64,000 bases of DNA. Origin: Fistulifera solaris (taxonomy: Eukaryota > Bacillariophyta > Bacillariophyceae > Naviculales > Stauroneidaceae). The stretch covers positions 806,001-870,000 of the forward strand of contig AP026169.1 of the NCBI GenBank assembly GCA_030295235.1. The letters run 5' to 3'. Made by a program: the position numbers and the translations under genes. Positions 43,167 through 54,652 of the stretch are shown in pieces (position 1 is the first letter of the stretch; every line of letters starts with the position of its first letter). The notes beneath the pieces were generated by a model that saw only the letters and a program-made list of their open reading frames with translations, made no database searches and was not told where the DNA came from.

Positions 43167-46100
43167 ATGCAGGAAGTAGACGAAAACAATATTACAAAGA
43201 ATGATGATCACAATGATACAGTAATTGCGACAGAAAAGGCAATGGAGTCGGTGAGCAGCAAGGATGCTCTCGAAACAGAAAGAAACAATTCAAACGATGA
43301 TGACGTTGTTATGAAAGATGCAGAAGAAGCAGAACAAGATAGGAATTTACACGATAATTACAATGAAAATATCACGAAAGATGAAACAGCGGCGCATGTA
43401 GAAAATGGATCCACGGCGTCGCCAGAAATAGATAGCAATGACAATCACCGAACAAACACAGTAATAAAGGAAGAGGACGCGAATGATGCACACAATAGCA
43501 ATGACATTACAAACGGAGAAGCAGACATGGAGAGGCAGCAAGGTCAGCAGCGACAACAACCGGTAGATACACCGGCTTCCTCGTCCGCAGAGCACAAAAA
43601 GGATACTATCGAGAAACCAGCAGCACCCGCACCGCCTCCGCCTGTCATGAAAGGAACCTTGTCGTGTGATATAGATCATCGTCGTCATCTCATTCGTGGG
43701 ATGTGGAACTACGAAAACTCAAATGTATTTCCGCCTCAGCCGTTTGAACTCGTACGAAATTTGGGGCCTGACGAAGATAAGGAAGATTTGACTAAGGATG
43801 CCGAGTTTCACGGTTCCTTCCGTCTAGCTTACTTCCATACTACGTCAAAAGGGAAACAAAAAGAGCGAATCAAAGTAATACAAGAGACCGGAGTCAATGT
43901 GAAATTCACAAAAGTGGAGGGGAATGACGACGAATACAAAGTGGACGGAAAAGGGACGAATCAATTTGGTATTTTTCACATTTACGGGACAGCAACACGC
44001 AGTAAAATGGAAGGTGATAATTCTTTGAGTGTCGTTTTGCGAAAACGCTACGAAGTAGCCGATCAACCCGCTGCAGCTTCCACTTCGACGACGCCGAACG
44101 TCGTCACGTCATCTTTGGCAATAACCTCGGTAGAAACAGACAATGGCCCGCTTCCACCTCCGGCGACTTCCTTTGCAACGGGCGTCGTCTGCTTGAGAGG
44201 AAAGATACATCAAGAAACATCGGCGGAATTGGGAATCGAGGATGTCGTTTACCGTATTAGTGGCATGTGGTCGACCGGTCTCGATAAAATCTTGGAGGAC
44301 CCGGACAATACCAAAGGCCTCTGCAATCGGTTCGAATACGAGCACAAGAGCTCACAGCCGTCTTCTACGTTCCCAGTGTCTGGGCGGTACAGTGGATGGT
44401 TTGATTTGAGTGCGGAAGATGGAAGCAGAACCAGGATCAACGAGAGAGACGTCACTTTGAAGTTTCGCAAAAACAGTGAGGGATACCACAATGTCGAAGG
44501 GAAGGGAAGCAATGTATTTGGAAAATACAGTATCACAGGAACTTTGACTTCGGACCATATTCTGACGATTTTCCGTCATTTCCAACCCCGTAAGATCAAG
44601 TCTTCGAGCAAAGTTGCGGTAGCGCCAGCTTCGGGAGCCCCGAACGGTAGTACGGTCCGTCGGCCTTCTCTTTCCATGGAGGATGCGAAGCTGAAATTAG
44701 ACGATGTGCAACTACCAGAAAGTGAAACTCCTGATGCAATTACACCGCCCGCGAATGGAAGCTACTCGGCGGTGTCGAGGGGTGTTCTGCGGGTGAATCC
44801 AGACGGATCCCACAGCTGTCAGGGCAAATGGGCCGAAATGAGAGACCACTTCAACACAGGGCAGACAAGCCCCTTTAGTTTTCGCTTGGAAGCTCACTTT
44901 GCTACAGAATCGCCGGATGGATCGGAGCAACGGTCATTTCCTCAAGATTCACCCATGTACAGAGGAACTTTTCAACTCAAGAAGGGCGGGTCAAGGTATA
45001 CTACGGTGGTCGACCAGCAAATAGTCATGAAGTTTCAGTTAAACAACCAAGGATCCTTCAACGTTCATGGTAAAGGGATAAACGCCATCGGAGAATTCGC
45101 GTTGATTGGCACTTTGATTATGAGTGGCAAAACTGGCGGTCAGGTTGAACTTTACCGCATGTATCCACAAGAAAAACTCGCAGCTCCGCCACCACCTATT
45201 AAGTCGGCTACGGAAAACGGCACTTCGAGTTCTTTGCCAGGACCAGAGACCGCAGCGCCTCCGAAGATACCCGCTCCGTCCCATTTGCCAATGCAGCGAC
45301 GGGAGTCATCTCGCTTAGTAAAATTGCCGTCGCGTTTGGAAGACGATGATCCGTCAGCTCAACTTAGTCGAATCATGGAGAAGTGTTCTCAAATTCTTCG
45401 TATCATTCGTGAAAAAGATGTCGAATTGGGCGCCTTCTTCTCAGAGCCAGTGGACCCTGTCGCCCTCGGCATCCCTACATACTTCCAGATTGTGAAGGAG
45501 CCCATGGATTTGCGAACGATTAACAGGAGGATGGAAGCGAATCAGGTCGACTCGCCCGAAGAATTTGCACGCCTCGTCAGGCTTGTTTTCGAGAACGCCA
45601 TGACTTTTAATATTGACCCTGCTCATTCGGTTCACCAAGCTGCTCGCAACCTCCTTGTGCTTTTTTAATCAAAAGTTTCGAGATGCAGAGCGTACGATTC
45701 AAAACATTAGGAGGTCTCATGGAGATGAATTGAAAAAGAAAGATGATAAAAAACGCAGACGGGGCGAAGAGCTGATCAGTCTGAAGCAACGCCGGTTGGA
45801 AGAGGCTAAGGCGATGTCAGCTTCTAATGCAAGTGCTATTGCAGCTTTAGTGGCGGCGGCACCGATTGATGATCCTCTAAATGTGACGCGTTCTGAGTTC
45901 TTGAAGCTCATTGATGTCATTCAGCAACTTCAGCAACAAGTTGTTCAAACGCACACTGCTCTTGCAGAACTTTGTCCAGGTGATGAGAGTGACATGAAGG
46001 TGTCCAGTTTAACGGCCTATCCCAGTACAAACTCCATTCCACAGTCAATAACACCAGCGTTTGATACAAAAAAGAAACAAGTGCGACGAAAGTCGGAGAA

Positions 46101-47174
46101 CGCGATGGCCCCACCTGTCGAAGTATATGATGAACTACCGTTGACTCTAGAGGAACAAGAGCTATTGACCGAGACGATCAACGAACTACCCCCAGAGCAT
46201 CTCGGTGGTGTTATACAAATATTGAGAGAGGCTGCACCGGTGGGAGCCGATGAAGAAGAAATTGACCTTGATATTGACCAACTTGATAATCGAACGCAGC
46301 GTAAATTGCTTGCGCACGTGTCAAAGGTAAGGTTGATCGCACGTCGTTAATATTGTTGCTGGTGCATCTTTTATCAAAAATACACTGATTTTGGTTGTAT
46401 TTTCTTTTGCGAACTGTACAGTTTGTGAAGAAGACCAAGATCAAAGGCAGAAAACGACCTGTGTCAAAATCTCCCGTGCCCAAAAGACAAAAGACGAATG
46501 ACACCACGTCGACGAAGTCAAAGGTATCTGCGGCAGGTGCAGGATCTGATCCATTCTTTGCTTTCAATAAAGACAACAGTGAATCCGATGATGACGACTC
46601 GGATGATGGCGAGTCACTGTATAAACCGACAGCTGTTTCCGAGACAAAAAAGCAGAACGGAAAAGTCTTTGAGTTGAATACCAACACTGTCAACGAAGAT
46701 CACGATGACGATGATAATGATGACGATGAAGATATCGCCGCTAACTGGAATTTGAAGACAGCTACAACCAGTGCTAATCAAGGCAAGCCAGCAGATGACG
46801 ACGACGATTGGGGAGCCGCTCGGGAACAAGCGGCAGCCACGAAAGCGCGCGAAGCCGAACGTAAAGCTCGCGAAGAGAAAATGAAAAAGGAAGCTGAAGA
46901 ATTGAAGAACCAACGCTTGGCGGACGCTGCCGCCCAAGTAGAAGAACTACGTGCCCAGCGCGAAGAAGAGGAAGCCAAAAATGCTCGTCTACGCGAACAA
47001 GAAGCCGAAGAAGCTCGAAAGGCGGCGCGAGAAGCACTTCGTGCCCAAGTTCAATCCGTAGAGCAAACGGTGGATTTGGGCGACTCACAACGGGATTTAA
47101 TGAAACAATATGAGCAGAGTTTTCTCGATAAGGACTATGGAAGCGCTAGTCCTTCTTCGGACTTTGGATTCTAA
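43167..47174 (+). CDS. Bromodomain/NET (BET-like) protein with three N-terminal beta repeats
   Basis: Exons 43167-46326 and 46422-47174, with an extra T in 45661-45666 corrected, give 1303 residues. Order: acidic low-complexity N-terminus; three related modules of about 135 residues (about 160-300, 336-480, 537-680), each starting with a G-x-W segment and ending GKGxNxFGxFxIxGT; one bromodomain (about 735-845: YFQIVKEPMDLRTINRRM, FENAMTFN with the acetyl-lysine Asn, ARNLLVLFNQKF); a NET domain (about 985-1052: LTLEEQELLTETINELPPEHLGGVIQIL); and an acidic then coiled-coil tail. Bromo plus NET is the BET signature, and one bromodomain is the plant GTE pattern. The N-terminal modules are unusual. 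A chromatin reader acting in transcription is expected. Confidence 0.82.
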
Positions 47175-47558
47175 ATCAGAAGAAACGAAAACTATGGGAT
47201 AATGCAATTCACGAAAGGGGGACTACGGCATGCTTTGCCATTGGAAGTTGTACTTGATTATGTAATTCAGTCTCAATAGATTACTATTATTGTTTCGATG
47301 TGTAGTATCGCAACTCGTATGATGTTGATAAAGTAATATCGAGCTCTAGTCCGTCTTGCGTCGTCCGGTGATTCTCTACGTAGTGTCACGAAGTTTTTGT
47401 ACTGGTACTGCGACAGCACGTACAGCTTCCACACGTTTGCTAGGCTGCGACCGTTCTTTTTTCTTCATTACCTATCAAATCGAGGACGTTTTCATTCTTT
47501 TGCTACCATCATTGCAATTGCATTTCTTTTATTATTTGAATTGTGAATAAAAAAGAAA
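47175..47558. other. Intergenic, no gene seen
   Basis: 384 bp between two + strand genes. No distinctive element. Confidence 0.4.
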
Positions 47559-48280
47559 ATGGGAGATATTCCGGAAGGCGAGCATCGCTTACAAAACGGT
47601 ACGCAGATGAGAAAGCCTAGGCTGTATTTTGTTCCAATTTTTGCTGCTTCTCAGTCACTTCTTTTTGTGTTATATATTCTCTCTAATCTCACAATCACGT
47701 ACGCACACAATGCAGAATGGGTCTTGTGGGAGCACAAGGCCGCCGGCGGCGGTGCAAAATCCTCAAATCAGTGGAAAGAAAACATGAGTGAATTGTGTCA
47801 CATCCGAACAGTCGAAGACTTTTGGAGAAATTTCAATCACATTCCAAAACCTTCCGAAGTCTTCTTTGATGGAGAATCCCGTAAAAAAGTCGGTCCGACT
47901 GCAAAGACTATTGAAGAGTATTCGCTATTTAAAAGGGAATTGAGCCGGAATGGGGTGATCCGGCTAATATTGTGGGTGGGGAATGGTTCTGCCGACAATC
48001 GTTCGAACCGGAATTGTTGGATCTATACTGGATGAACTTGGCTATGAGTGTCATTGGGGAAACAATGGAAACCGATAGTCCCGAAGACACGGTTAATGGG
48101 GTTCGTGTCGTGGATAAATCGCGTGGACAGTATCCCATGTTCAAACTGGAGTTATGGGTTCGCACTCGTCGTCCGGGCGACAAAGATCGATTGCTCAAGC
48201 GATTGCAGGAAATCATCAAGGATGGACAGCATCCTCGATTTAAATTGCAACCCAAGTTCGAGTGGAAGGATCATTCTTGA
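47559..48280 (+). CDS. Translation initiation factor eIF4E
   Basis: The mRNA cap-binding protein. Exon 1 (47559-47598) codes MGDIPEGEHRLQN; after a 117 bp intron (47599-47715) exon 2 resumes E-WVLWEHK. One G is missing in a run at 47934-47937; corrected, the protein is 201 residues. Motifs: WVLWEHK, TVEDFWRNFNHIPKPSE (cap-stacking Trp and binding helix), SLFKRGIEPEWGDPAN (second stacking Trp), GGEWFCRQSFE, LDLYWMNLAMSVIGE, VVDKSRGQYPMFKLELWV. The intron is three-divisible and stop-free; reading through it would insert 39 hydrophobic residues. Only 91 bp separate it from the convergent hydrolase gene. eIF4E and 4EHP-like classes cannot be separated here. Confidence 0.9.
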
Positions 48281-48371
48281 AATGCACATTCTATTATGTA
48301 GTCGATTCGTAGCAAAATTATATGCTTAAGGATGAGGTGGTGACTCTATTTCTAGCTCTCTATTGTATCTT

Positions 48372-49570
48372 TTAAGAGGAGACCTTCGGTGAATACCAGC
48401 TCTTTGCCTGACCCATCCAAGCAATCATTTTCTCATTGATAATATCCGGAACTTCATCGTGTGGGCAATGTCCTACGCCTGGCAGGACATCGAGTTGCCA
48501 AAAGTAAGATGGTTTAGGAAGCGCGTTTGTTTCACTTTCCGCATTCTTTTGAAAGTAAAAGTCTCCAACCCTGTTGCAGGGTGTGCACCCGCGTTATACG
48601 GAGTCCACGGATCATCTTGGCCCCACAAAGCCAAGATAGGACACTGCAAGGTCGGCAAGATGGATTCCGGAGTCGGTCCGGGAGGACCTCCGAACACAGA
48701 TAAAAACACATCACATGCACCCTCATCGTCCGCGGGTGTTAACAATATTTCAAGCAACTCTTCATCAACATTAGTGACACCATTCACACCGTATACGCCA
48801 TTCTTTGATAATATCGTTTGTACATTTTCTCGTGTGCGAAAATTTTCAAAGAATCGGGGCCCAAAGAAGGGTCCTTGAATGAATACTTTCTGAACGACAA
48901 ACAAGATAGGCCGCGCCCACAGAGGAACATCTTCGTAGCGAAAGCCTGTCATGCCGCCACTGCAATTGAACAGCACGAGACCTTGAACCGCATTGGGTAA
49001 TAATTGAGCCACCATGAGAGAACACAATCCTCCAATCGAATTGCCAGCCACAATCCATGGTTCTTTCTGCTTTTGTGCAACAATAAAGTCACGCAAAAGT
49101 TCCGCAAACAATTCCATACTGTACGGTACATTTGACGGTTTATCGCTGGCTCCGAATCCGAGCAAATCGACCGCATAAACGCGATAGCCGGCTTGTACGA
49201 GTGCAGGAAATTGGTATCGAAAGTGATTGACATTCGCGCCGAAACCGTGAATGAGTAAAACAGGCGGACCTTTTCCTTCGACACGATAATTGATATTGTA
49301 TGTTTCGCCTTGATACTTCCAAGCAAAAGATTCATAGAAGCGTCGCACTTGAGGGGACATCCTTGCTACAGCTGTCGTTGATGGATTTGTTGTATCCTCT
49401 GCAGGAATTCCCACACCATTCGATTGCTGCGGTTGCGGTGATTCAGATGAAGAGAACTTTCGCGTCGATCTTCTTACCAAGCTCTCCGTCGGCAGCAAAA
49501 CAAAGCTTTGACACGAGATGACGAAGCACGAAAAAGCAATCAAAGTTTTACTCATAGAGTTGTAATGCAT
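48372..49570 (-). CDS. Plastid alpha/beta hydrolase
   Basis: The N-terminus (KTLIAFSCFVISCQSF-VL) is a signal peptide with a Phe at the cleavage site, so plastid import is likely. The alpha/beta-hydrolase features are PVLLIHGFGANVNHFRYQ (oxyanion region), VYAVDLLGFGASDKP, the nucleophile elbow AGNSIGG, and the Asp in WGQDDPWTPY. The catalytic His (GVGHCPHDEVP) lies past a frameshift: one T is missing at 48557-48560, and without it the frame ends at 48473 and loses the His. The corrected protein is 399 residues. The architecture is like pheophytinase-type and other plastid hydrolases of plants; the substrate is unknown. ATGs at 49570 and 49555 are both possible starts. Confidence 0.83.
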
Positions 49571-50278
49571 TTTGTTTTTGTGTGTCTTGTCAGCCAAAAT
49601 GTGTCTTTCCTAAGGGAGCAGAACCAAGTAGCAATCCAGAAAAAATACAATAGAAGAAAAGAAAGGAAACTCTTGAGAACGGGCTAACTATTATGCTTTT
49701 GCTTCGCTAATGAGAAAGGCAAAGACGAAGAATTACTCCGAGTAATAAAAAATAATGGGAACCATTTTCAACACTTCCGAAAAGGGTTCGAGCTCAATCT
49801 ATTGCGAAGACGATGAGCGTTCAGGATGATCTCACAATCAGGACTAAAATCAAGTCGTGAAGAAAGGTCGCTTACACATTAAGGCTATAGTAGATGCTCC
49901 CATGACAGCCATCTCGAAGAAAAAGGCGATGTAACAGGCAAATGTAGCTATATTTGTAGCTCACTTCCTTCCATAATAAGCGTAGCTTAAAGTAGAATAT
50001 TTGATTTATGGTAAAAGACTGCGACAAACACCTGAAAGGTGCAGGATCTAAATCGAATTGGATGTAAAGAAGCCAGAACATGCGTGCAAACAACGCAAGC
50101 CGACGTTTCGTTTAAATGCAACTGCGGTCAAACAATTAAAATCCTATACTCATAACAAGCCCATCTAAACTCTGTCTTTCTAGGCTTAAAAGTAGATCGT
50201 AGTTTCTTACAAACTCCCCGAACAGTGAGGGAGTTTCAGTTTTCTATGATTCGTGGCTACCAAAATCCCTCCAATCAT
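49571..50278. other. Intergenic, no gene seen
   Basis: 708 bp upstream of the hydrolase. It contains TTACTCCGAGTAAT (about 49733-49746), a near-palindrome. Short frames only. Confidence 0.4.
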
Positions 50279-53257
50279 TCATTCTTTTGCTCCCGTTGTT
50301 TCTTTTTGAATCAGCTCTTCCATGGATACAGGTTTCCAAGGCAACGATGGGTTTTCACAAGCATATACCACATTGGATTCCAGATAAATGGGTGTCTTGC
50401 CAAAAACAAAGATCTGCTTGCCACTGCTTGATAGGCCATTCATTGATTTGGGTTGAAACAAAATATCGTGTTCACGTGCCAACTCTTCAACGACGTCCCG
50501 AAAAGTCGGCATGGCCGTTTGGGTTTGTTGTCGCAAGCGAATTTGCGCTTCCACAAAAGCGGTGTCGCCACCTTCCATGCGGTAATAGTCATCGTCCGCT
50601 CGTTTCTTGGCTTCCGCGACACGACGGGCTAACACGGTATGATACGAGACAGGATCCGATGGATAGAGCACATCGTCCAAGGGCGCCTTCGTTACCAGCA
50701 TTTGTAACACGGAGTTGAAATACCGACAGATCATTTCGTCGTGGAAGAGAACGAGATGTGTCGATTGGCTTTCAGAGACTGAAAGCAGCTGCGTCTTGAA
50801 ATGTGCATAGGATTCTGCCACCTCCATGGCGTGACCTTGAACCATTCGATCGTGTTGCAATATTACCCAATTCGACATCACTTCGCCTTCCAATAGACTC
50901 AAGCAGATTTCATCGGACAAAAGACCAAGTTGATGCATCTCAAGCGTCTTGAACAAGAAACGAGTATCTTTATTGAGATCAAGTGCTGATTGCGACAAAG
51001 CTCGTGCCAGACGTGGCGTTATCGATGTAACCATCATACTGTACATCGTTTCCTTTCTAAACAGAATCTTCCACGGCAAAATGCAGCGAACAATGGCATC
51101 CAAAAATTCTAAATTGTCAGGTCGTTTCTGGTCCAAATACTGCAAAGATTTTTGTATTTTGCGTTTGCAATCCGATAGAAACGACGCCATAGTGGCGCTT
51201 TTCTCCAAATGGGCTATCCAAGGTAATATCCAAAGATCGAGACGACTGCGCAAATCATTCCCATCCCATTGGGGCTTCCACTGAGCGAGAGCACGTGACA
51301 ATCGATCATGGATACATTGAAACATTATTTCTTCTTGAAAACGTTGCCATACTAAATTCCTGCTTTCGTACTCTTCAAACTGGTCGGGTAGTACATTTTG
51401 ATCATTATCGTTGTACTCGGTGCGTTTCTGGACTTTCTCATCGAGTGGCTGAAGCATGCGTTCCAGCAATTCATATACGTGGACCCCTTCCAACGGCGAC
51501 TGCGTAGGGTCCCAGCGTGATGACTCAAATGCTTTCTTTGCAGTAGGTAAGAGATACGTTAGGGCCAATGTTGACGCCACCCTGTTGGCAGATGTAACAT
51601 CTCCTACTGCTTTCGCCAGATGAAGAACTGACGCTATTATTTTCTCAGACACATCTATCTCATCTTTAAGTGGCTTCCATCCTTTCATTCTGTCCTCTAC
51701 AAAAGTTCCGATGATGGACGGAAGCATAACATCCAAAAACTGCAGTTCCTTTTGATCTTGAGCAGAAAAAATATTCGAAATACTTTGAATGTGCCGACTC
51801 AAAACATGCAACGATTTATCCTCCTCGTCCGCCGTAGGTGCTTCGTCAGCACTACGTAGCTGTTCTATCGATCGTAAAATCTGATTGACTCTTTCCATTT
51901 TTTCCGCTCGTTCTTCCAAGGCTTGACTCTTACTAGTGTATTCCGTCACTTCAGACGCTGTGCTTTCCAGTTTTCGTTCCGAAGATCGAACAAAGGTCGC
52001 CACAGAGTACATACTATTCTCTAGTGTCCCCAAAATCAGTGATACATTGTGCAATAACTCTTCCGCCAATGGAATTTCAGCGGAAACGTCTATGGCGTCC
52101 TTGTCTATTAATGGCCCCCGCATGTCTATAATTTTCGTTTCCAGTTGCGGCGGCTGACTCATCATGTCTGTAAATGGAACAACGACCGGTCGCTGCCGCT
52201 TCTTGGACTTGACTTCCTTCGCTCCCCGCTTCCAGCTCTTGTCGTTCATCAAATCTTGGGTATTCGGGAGCATTGATTTGAAGGCCGACATTGCAGTTGC
52301 CTCTTTATCAATGACGCTACGCTTCTCTTCATTTTCGTCTTTCCATTCGATACCCCGGACTTCGGCCTCAATCTGTCGATTCGTCTTCAGTTGCGTCGCT
52401 TCCTTGAAATTCCCAAATCCTAAGCCCAGATTCGCCGGTCGTACTTTCACTTCAATGGGTTTGGAAATACCACTCGCAGCATTCTCGGCCCGTTTCTTAG
52501 AACCCAATCCTCCAGCTCCTTGGTATCCCATTTTGGCCAGAAGTTTCATACCAATCCCTTTGGTATGTTTCTCCCAAGTTCCGACCTTCGCCGAGGGCTG
52601 CTTTGATGCGCGCGATGTATCGAATGGTAAAGTTGGTGGTGTCTCCTTCCCAAATGGTTGTGATGCCCCGGTTTTTAGTGACGCTGCATGTTTCGTAGCG
52701 ACTTTAGGTTGTGTAAATATTGAAGCTGTTGATGATTCTGCCGTCAAGGTCGGCCTCTTTCGCTTGCTGCCTTTTTGCAGTAAGGAAAGAAAATAGTCAT
52801 CTGCTTGCCGTTGCTTCTTTTCAAATTCCAATTCTTCTGGAGTCGGCTCTTCTACTGATGTTTCTGCAGCATTGCGAGCAGATCCTTCTTTTCGCTCCTC
52901 ATTCTCGTCGCCATCTGCTTGTTGATCGCTACTCATTGAGTTTAACACTCCTTTAACAAACATGGGAGCTCCAAGTTTGTTTTTCCGATTGATGTGGTTA
53001 TTGTGAGTACCTTGCCCGTTCGATCGATTTCGTTTACGAAAAGTAGTTCCTTCATCCTCTTCTTCTGAACCGTCGAGAAACACACCATACGTAGCTTCTT
53101 CTTTCGAGGGACGGCGCTTGTTACCGTTATTAAGACTCTTATCTTCATCGTCGATTGTTGTGTATTGAAACCTGCCTCGTTTTCTAGTCAATAGTTCGTC
53201 ATCGTCGTCGTCAGAGGAAGTGTTTATCACAGAGTCCTCATCGTCATCATAAGACAT
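50279..53257 (-). CDS. TFIP11/STIP-like G-patch splicing protein
   Basis: 992 residues, one exon. An acidic N-terminus is followed by a G-patch at about 235-280 (KGIGMKLLAKMGYQGAGGLGS...PANLGLGFGNFKE) and then a GCFC-type helical domain spanning about 380-830. TFIP11 (yeast Ntr1/Spp382) recruits and activates the DEAH helicase DHX15/Prp43 through the G-patch to disassemble the intron-lariat spliceosome. The C-terminus (PTFRDVVEELAREHDILFQP...GKTPIYLESNVVYA) matches the TFIP11 end. Basic patches (KSKKRQRPVV) support nuclear location. The start at 53257 is well supported; frame intact throughout, unlike many neighbours. Confidence 0.9.
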   Translation of the reverse strand: MSYDDDEDSVINTSSDDDDDELLTRKRGRFQYTTIDDEDKSLNNGNKRRPSKEEATYGVFLDGSEEEDEGTTFRKRNRSNGQGTHNNHINRKNKLGAPMFVKGVLNSMSSDQQADGDENEERKEGSARNAAETSVEEPTPEELEFEKKQRQADDYFLSLLQKGSKRKRPTLTAESSTASIFTQPKVATKHAASLKTGASQPFGKETPPTLPFDTSRASKQPSAKVGTWEKHTKGIGMKLLAKMGYQGAGGLGSKKRAENAASGISKPIEVKVRPANLGLGFGNFKEATQLKTNRQIEAEVRGIEWKDENEEKRSVIDKEATAMSAFKSMLPNTQDLMNDKSWKRGAKEVKSKKRQRPVVVPFTDMMSQPPQLETKIIDMRGPLIDKDAIDVSAEIPLAEELLHNVSLILGTLENSMYSVATFVRSSERKLESTASEVTEYTSKSQALEERAEKMERVNQILRSIEQLRSADEAPTADEEDKSLHVLSRHIQSISNIFSAQDQKELQFLDVMLPSIIGTFVEDRMKGWKPLKDEIDVSEKIIASVLHLAKAVGDVTSANRVASTLALTYLLPTAKKAFESSRWDPTQSPLEGVHVYELLERMLQPLDEKVQKRTEYNDNDQNVLPDQFEEYESRNLVWQRFQEEIMFQCIHDRLSRALAQWKPQWDGNDLRSRLDLWILPWIAHLEKSATMASFLSDCKRKIQKSLQYLDQKRPDNLEFLDAIVRCILPWKILFRKETMYSMMVTSITPRLARALSQSALDLNKDTRFLFKTLEMHQLGLLSDEICLSLLEGEVMSNWVILQHDRMVQGHAMEVAESYAHFKTQLLSVSESQSTHLVLFHDEMICRYFNSVLQMLVTKAPLDDVLYPSDPVSYHTVLARRVAEAKKRADDDYYRMEGGDTAFVEAQIRLRQQTQTAMPTFRDVVEELAREHDILFQPKSMNGLSSSGKQIFVFGKTPIYLESNVVYACENPSLPWKPVSMEELIQKETTGAKE

Positions 53258-53700
53258 TCTCTCTTTTTAATATTAAGTCGGAACAGAATAATACAAGGAA
53301 TGCACAGCAATAATCATGAATGAATAAGGAGAGTGCTTGTCAAAGACAACGACTACTAGTAAACCTGGTGAACGGTAGTTATACAAGTATTGCTCCCCGA
53401 GCACCTGGGGCTCACCTTTTCGAGGCGGAAAAATTGGTAAGGTTAGAGATATATAGATTTTAGTCGTCACTCGTGGCTGAGATATGGATTGAAGTGTAAA
53501 GGTGACTTCAGTCAACAATGCTCCAGTCCCGCAAATGATCGATGACGACATTTTCCGAGCAAATCTTCCTGCATATTTTTTCATCAAGTAAATCAATAAA
53601 GCGGAAGACATTTCCTTGTCTATTGCATTACATCAATTCAATCGTTATTGAAAACAGTAAAACTTACAATTACGTACTACGTGGTGATTGTCCCTCATGG
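53258..53700. other. Intergenic, with a hydrophobic minus-strand frame
   Basis: 443 bp. A 112-codon frame (53273-53611, minus strand) ends 16 bp before the TFIP11 start. It is hydrophobic but has no recognised family; it may be a leader frame or chance. Confidence 0.35.
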
Positions 53701-54652
53701 TCAAACTTCCAATGATGATTGCAAACGAACAGAAGCAAGCGATGCATCCTCGCTGCAACTCTCATCATAGGATGTGACAGAAAAGTCGTCATAGTATGGG
53801 AATTCGTCTTCAAAAGATTGATCCGAACAGCTTTCAATATCATACAAGGAATCCATATCGTCAGCATCGACCGAGCACTCGTCATCCGACGTATCCTTTG
53901 AAAAGACCAATGATGCATTACTCGACTGATTTTCACCGGAAGGAGAAGCCCGGTTCATCATGTCTCGAACATCACCTAATACGCTGTCTGTAGGCAAGCG
54001 TAACGCCGTTCTTTTCTTGACTGGAGAGAAAAATGAAAGAGCGCTATCCAATGAGGAGTAGCTTGTCATGATTTGTTCTGATGATTCTCCAGTTATTTCG
54101 GCTGGGGATTCCAGAACATTGTTGTTTTGATCCGCCTTTAAAAGATTCAGTGCCAGAGACTGTTGGAGGCCTATTTTCAGAGAGAACGAGCGTCTATGTT
54201 TTCGCGGAGAGGCCGATGCAAAGCGGGTTGTTTCATTTTGGCATGCGTCCTGGGTGACCACTGTGAGCATATTTGTGAGATCCTGACAAAGCGTTTGGGA
54301 GATAGCTCGGCTTTTTTTGGGGGGGGGGGGGGGGAGAAAGGAGGCGAATAGGTTGTACTGGTGGACTCATGGAGGAAGGCGTCGTTAAGAGGGGAAAGTC
54401 AACTCCTGGAGATTGTGTTTGCTTGATTGTCATCATGCGATCGAGTGCTGATTCCCATCGTGATATGGCCTTTTGAGCTTTCAAATGACTGACACAGTTA
54501 TTTCGACAACTAGTTCCAATTGTTTCCGCACGTGCCCGTTGATTTCTCATATCCTTTTTTGCTTTTCGTGTTCGTTCAAATTCATCCACACTCACTTCCC
54601 TACAAGGCCAGAGTTCTTCTCTGAGAAGGTCGAAAGAATAGTTCAGATTCAT
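53701..54652 (-). CDS. Unidentified Ser/Asp-rich protein spanning a poly-G run
   Basis: Two overlapping frames join if the 16 G run at 54319-54334 is read as 15. The junction then reads PPPPPKKSRAISQTLCQDLTNML, and the whole is 316 residues. The N-terminus (MNLNYSFDLLREELWPCREVSVDEFERTRKAKKDMRNQRARAETIG) is helical and charged; the C-terminal 80 residues are very acidic with repeated DD/EE and Ser (DDMDSLYDIESCSDQSFEDEF). I do not recognise a family. The poly-G run is the likely error site; true length must be read from accurate data. Confidence 0.6.
54319..54334. repeat. 16-base poly-G run inside a coding region
   Basis: Sixteen consecutive G on the + strand (C on the coding strand) preceded by seven T. 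The run codes a poly-Pro stretch; a length that is not a multiple of three breaks the frame. Confidence 0.9.

Noticed and set aside
49780-49800. A GGTTCGAGCTC word that resembles a tRNA T-arm.
   Set aside because: No acceptor, anticodon or D-arm could be paired around it.
53273-53611. A 112-codon minus-strand frame with a hydrophobic start, ending 16 bp before TFIP11.
   Set aside because: No recognised motif; position suggests a leader or chance frame. Kept only as a note in the intergenic entry.
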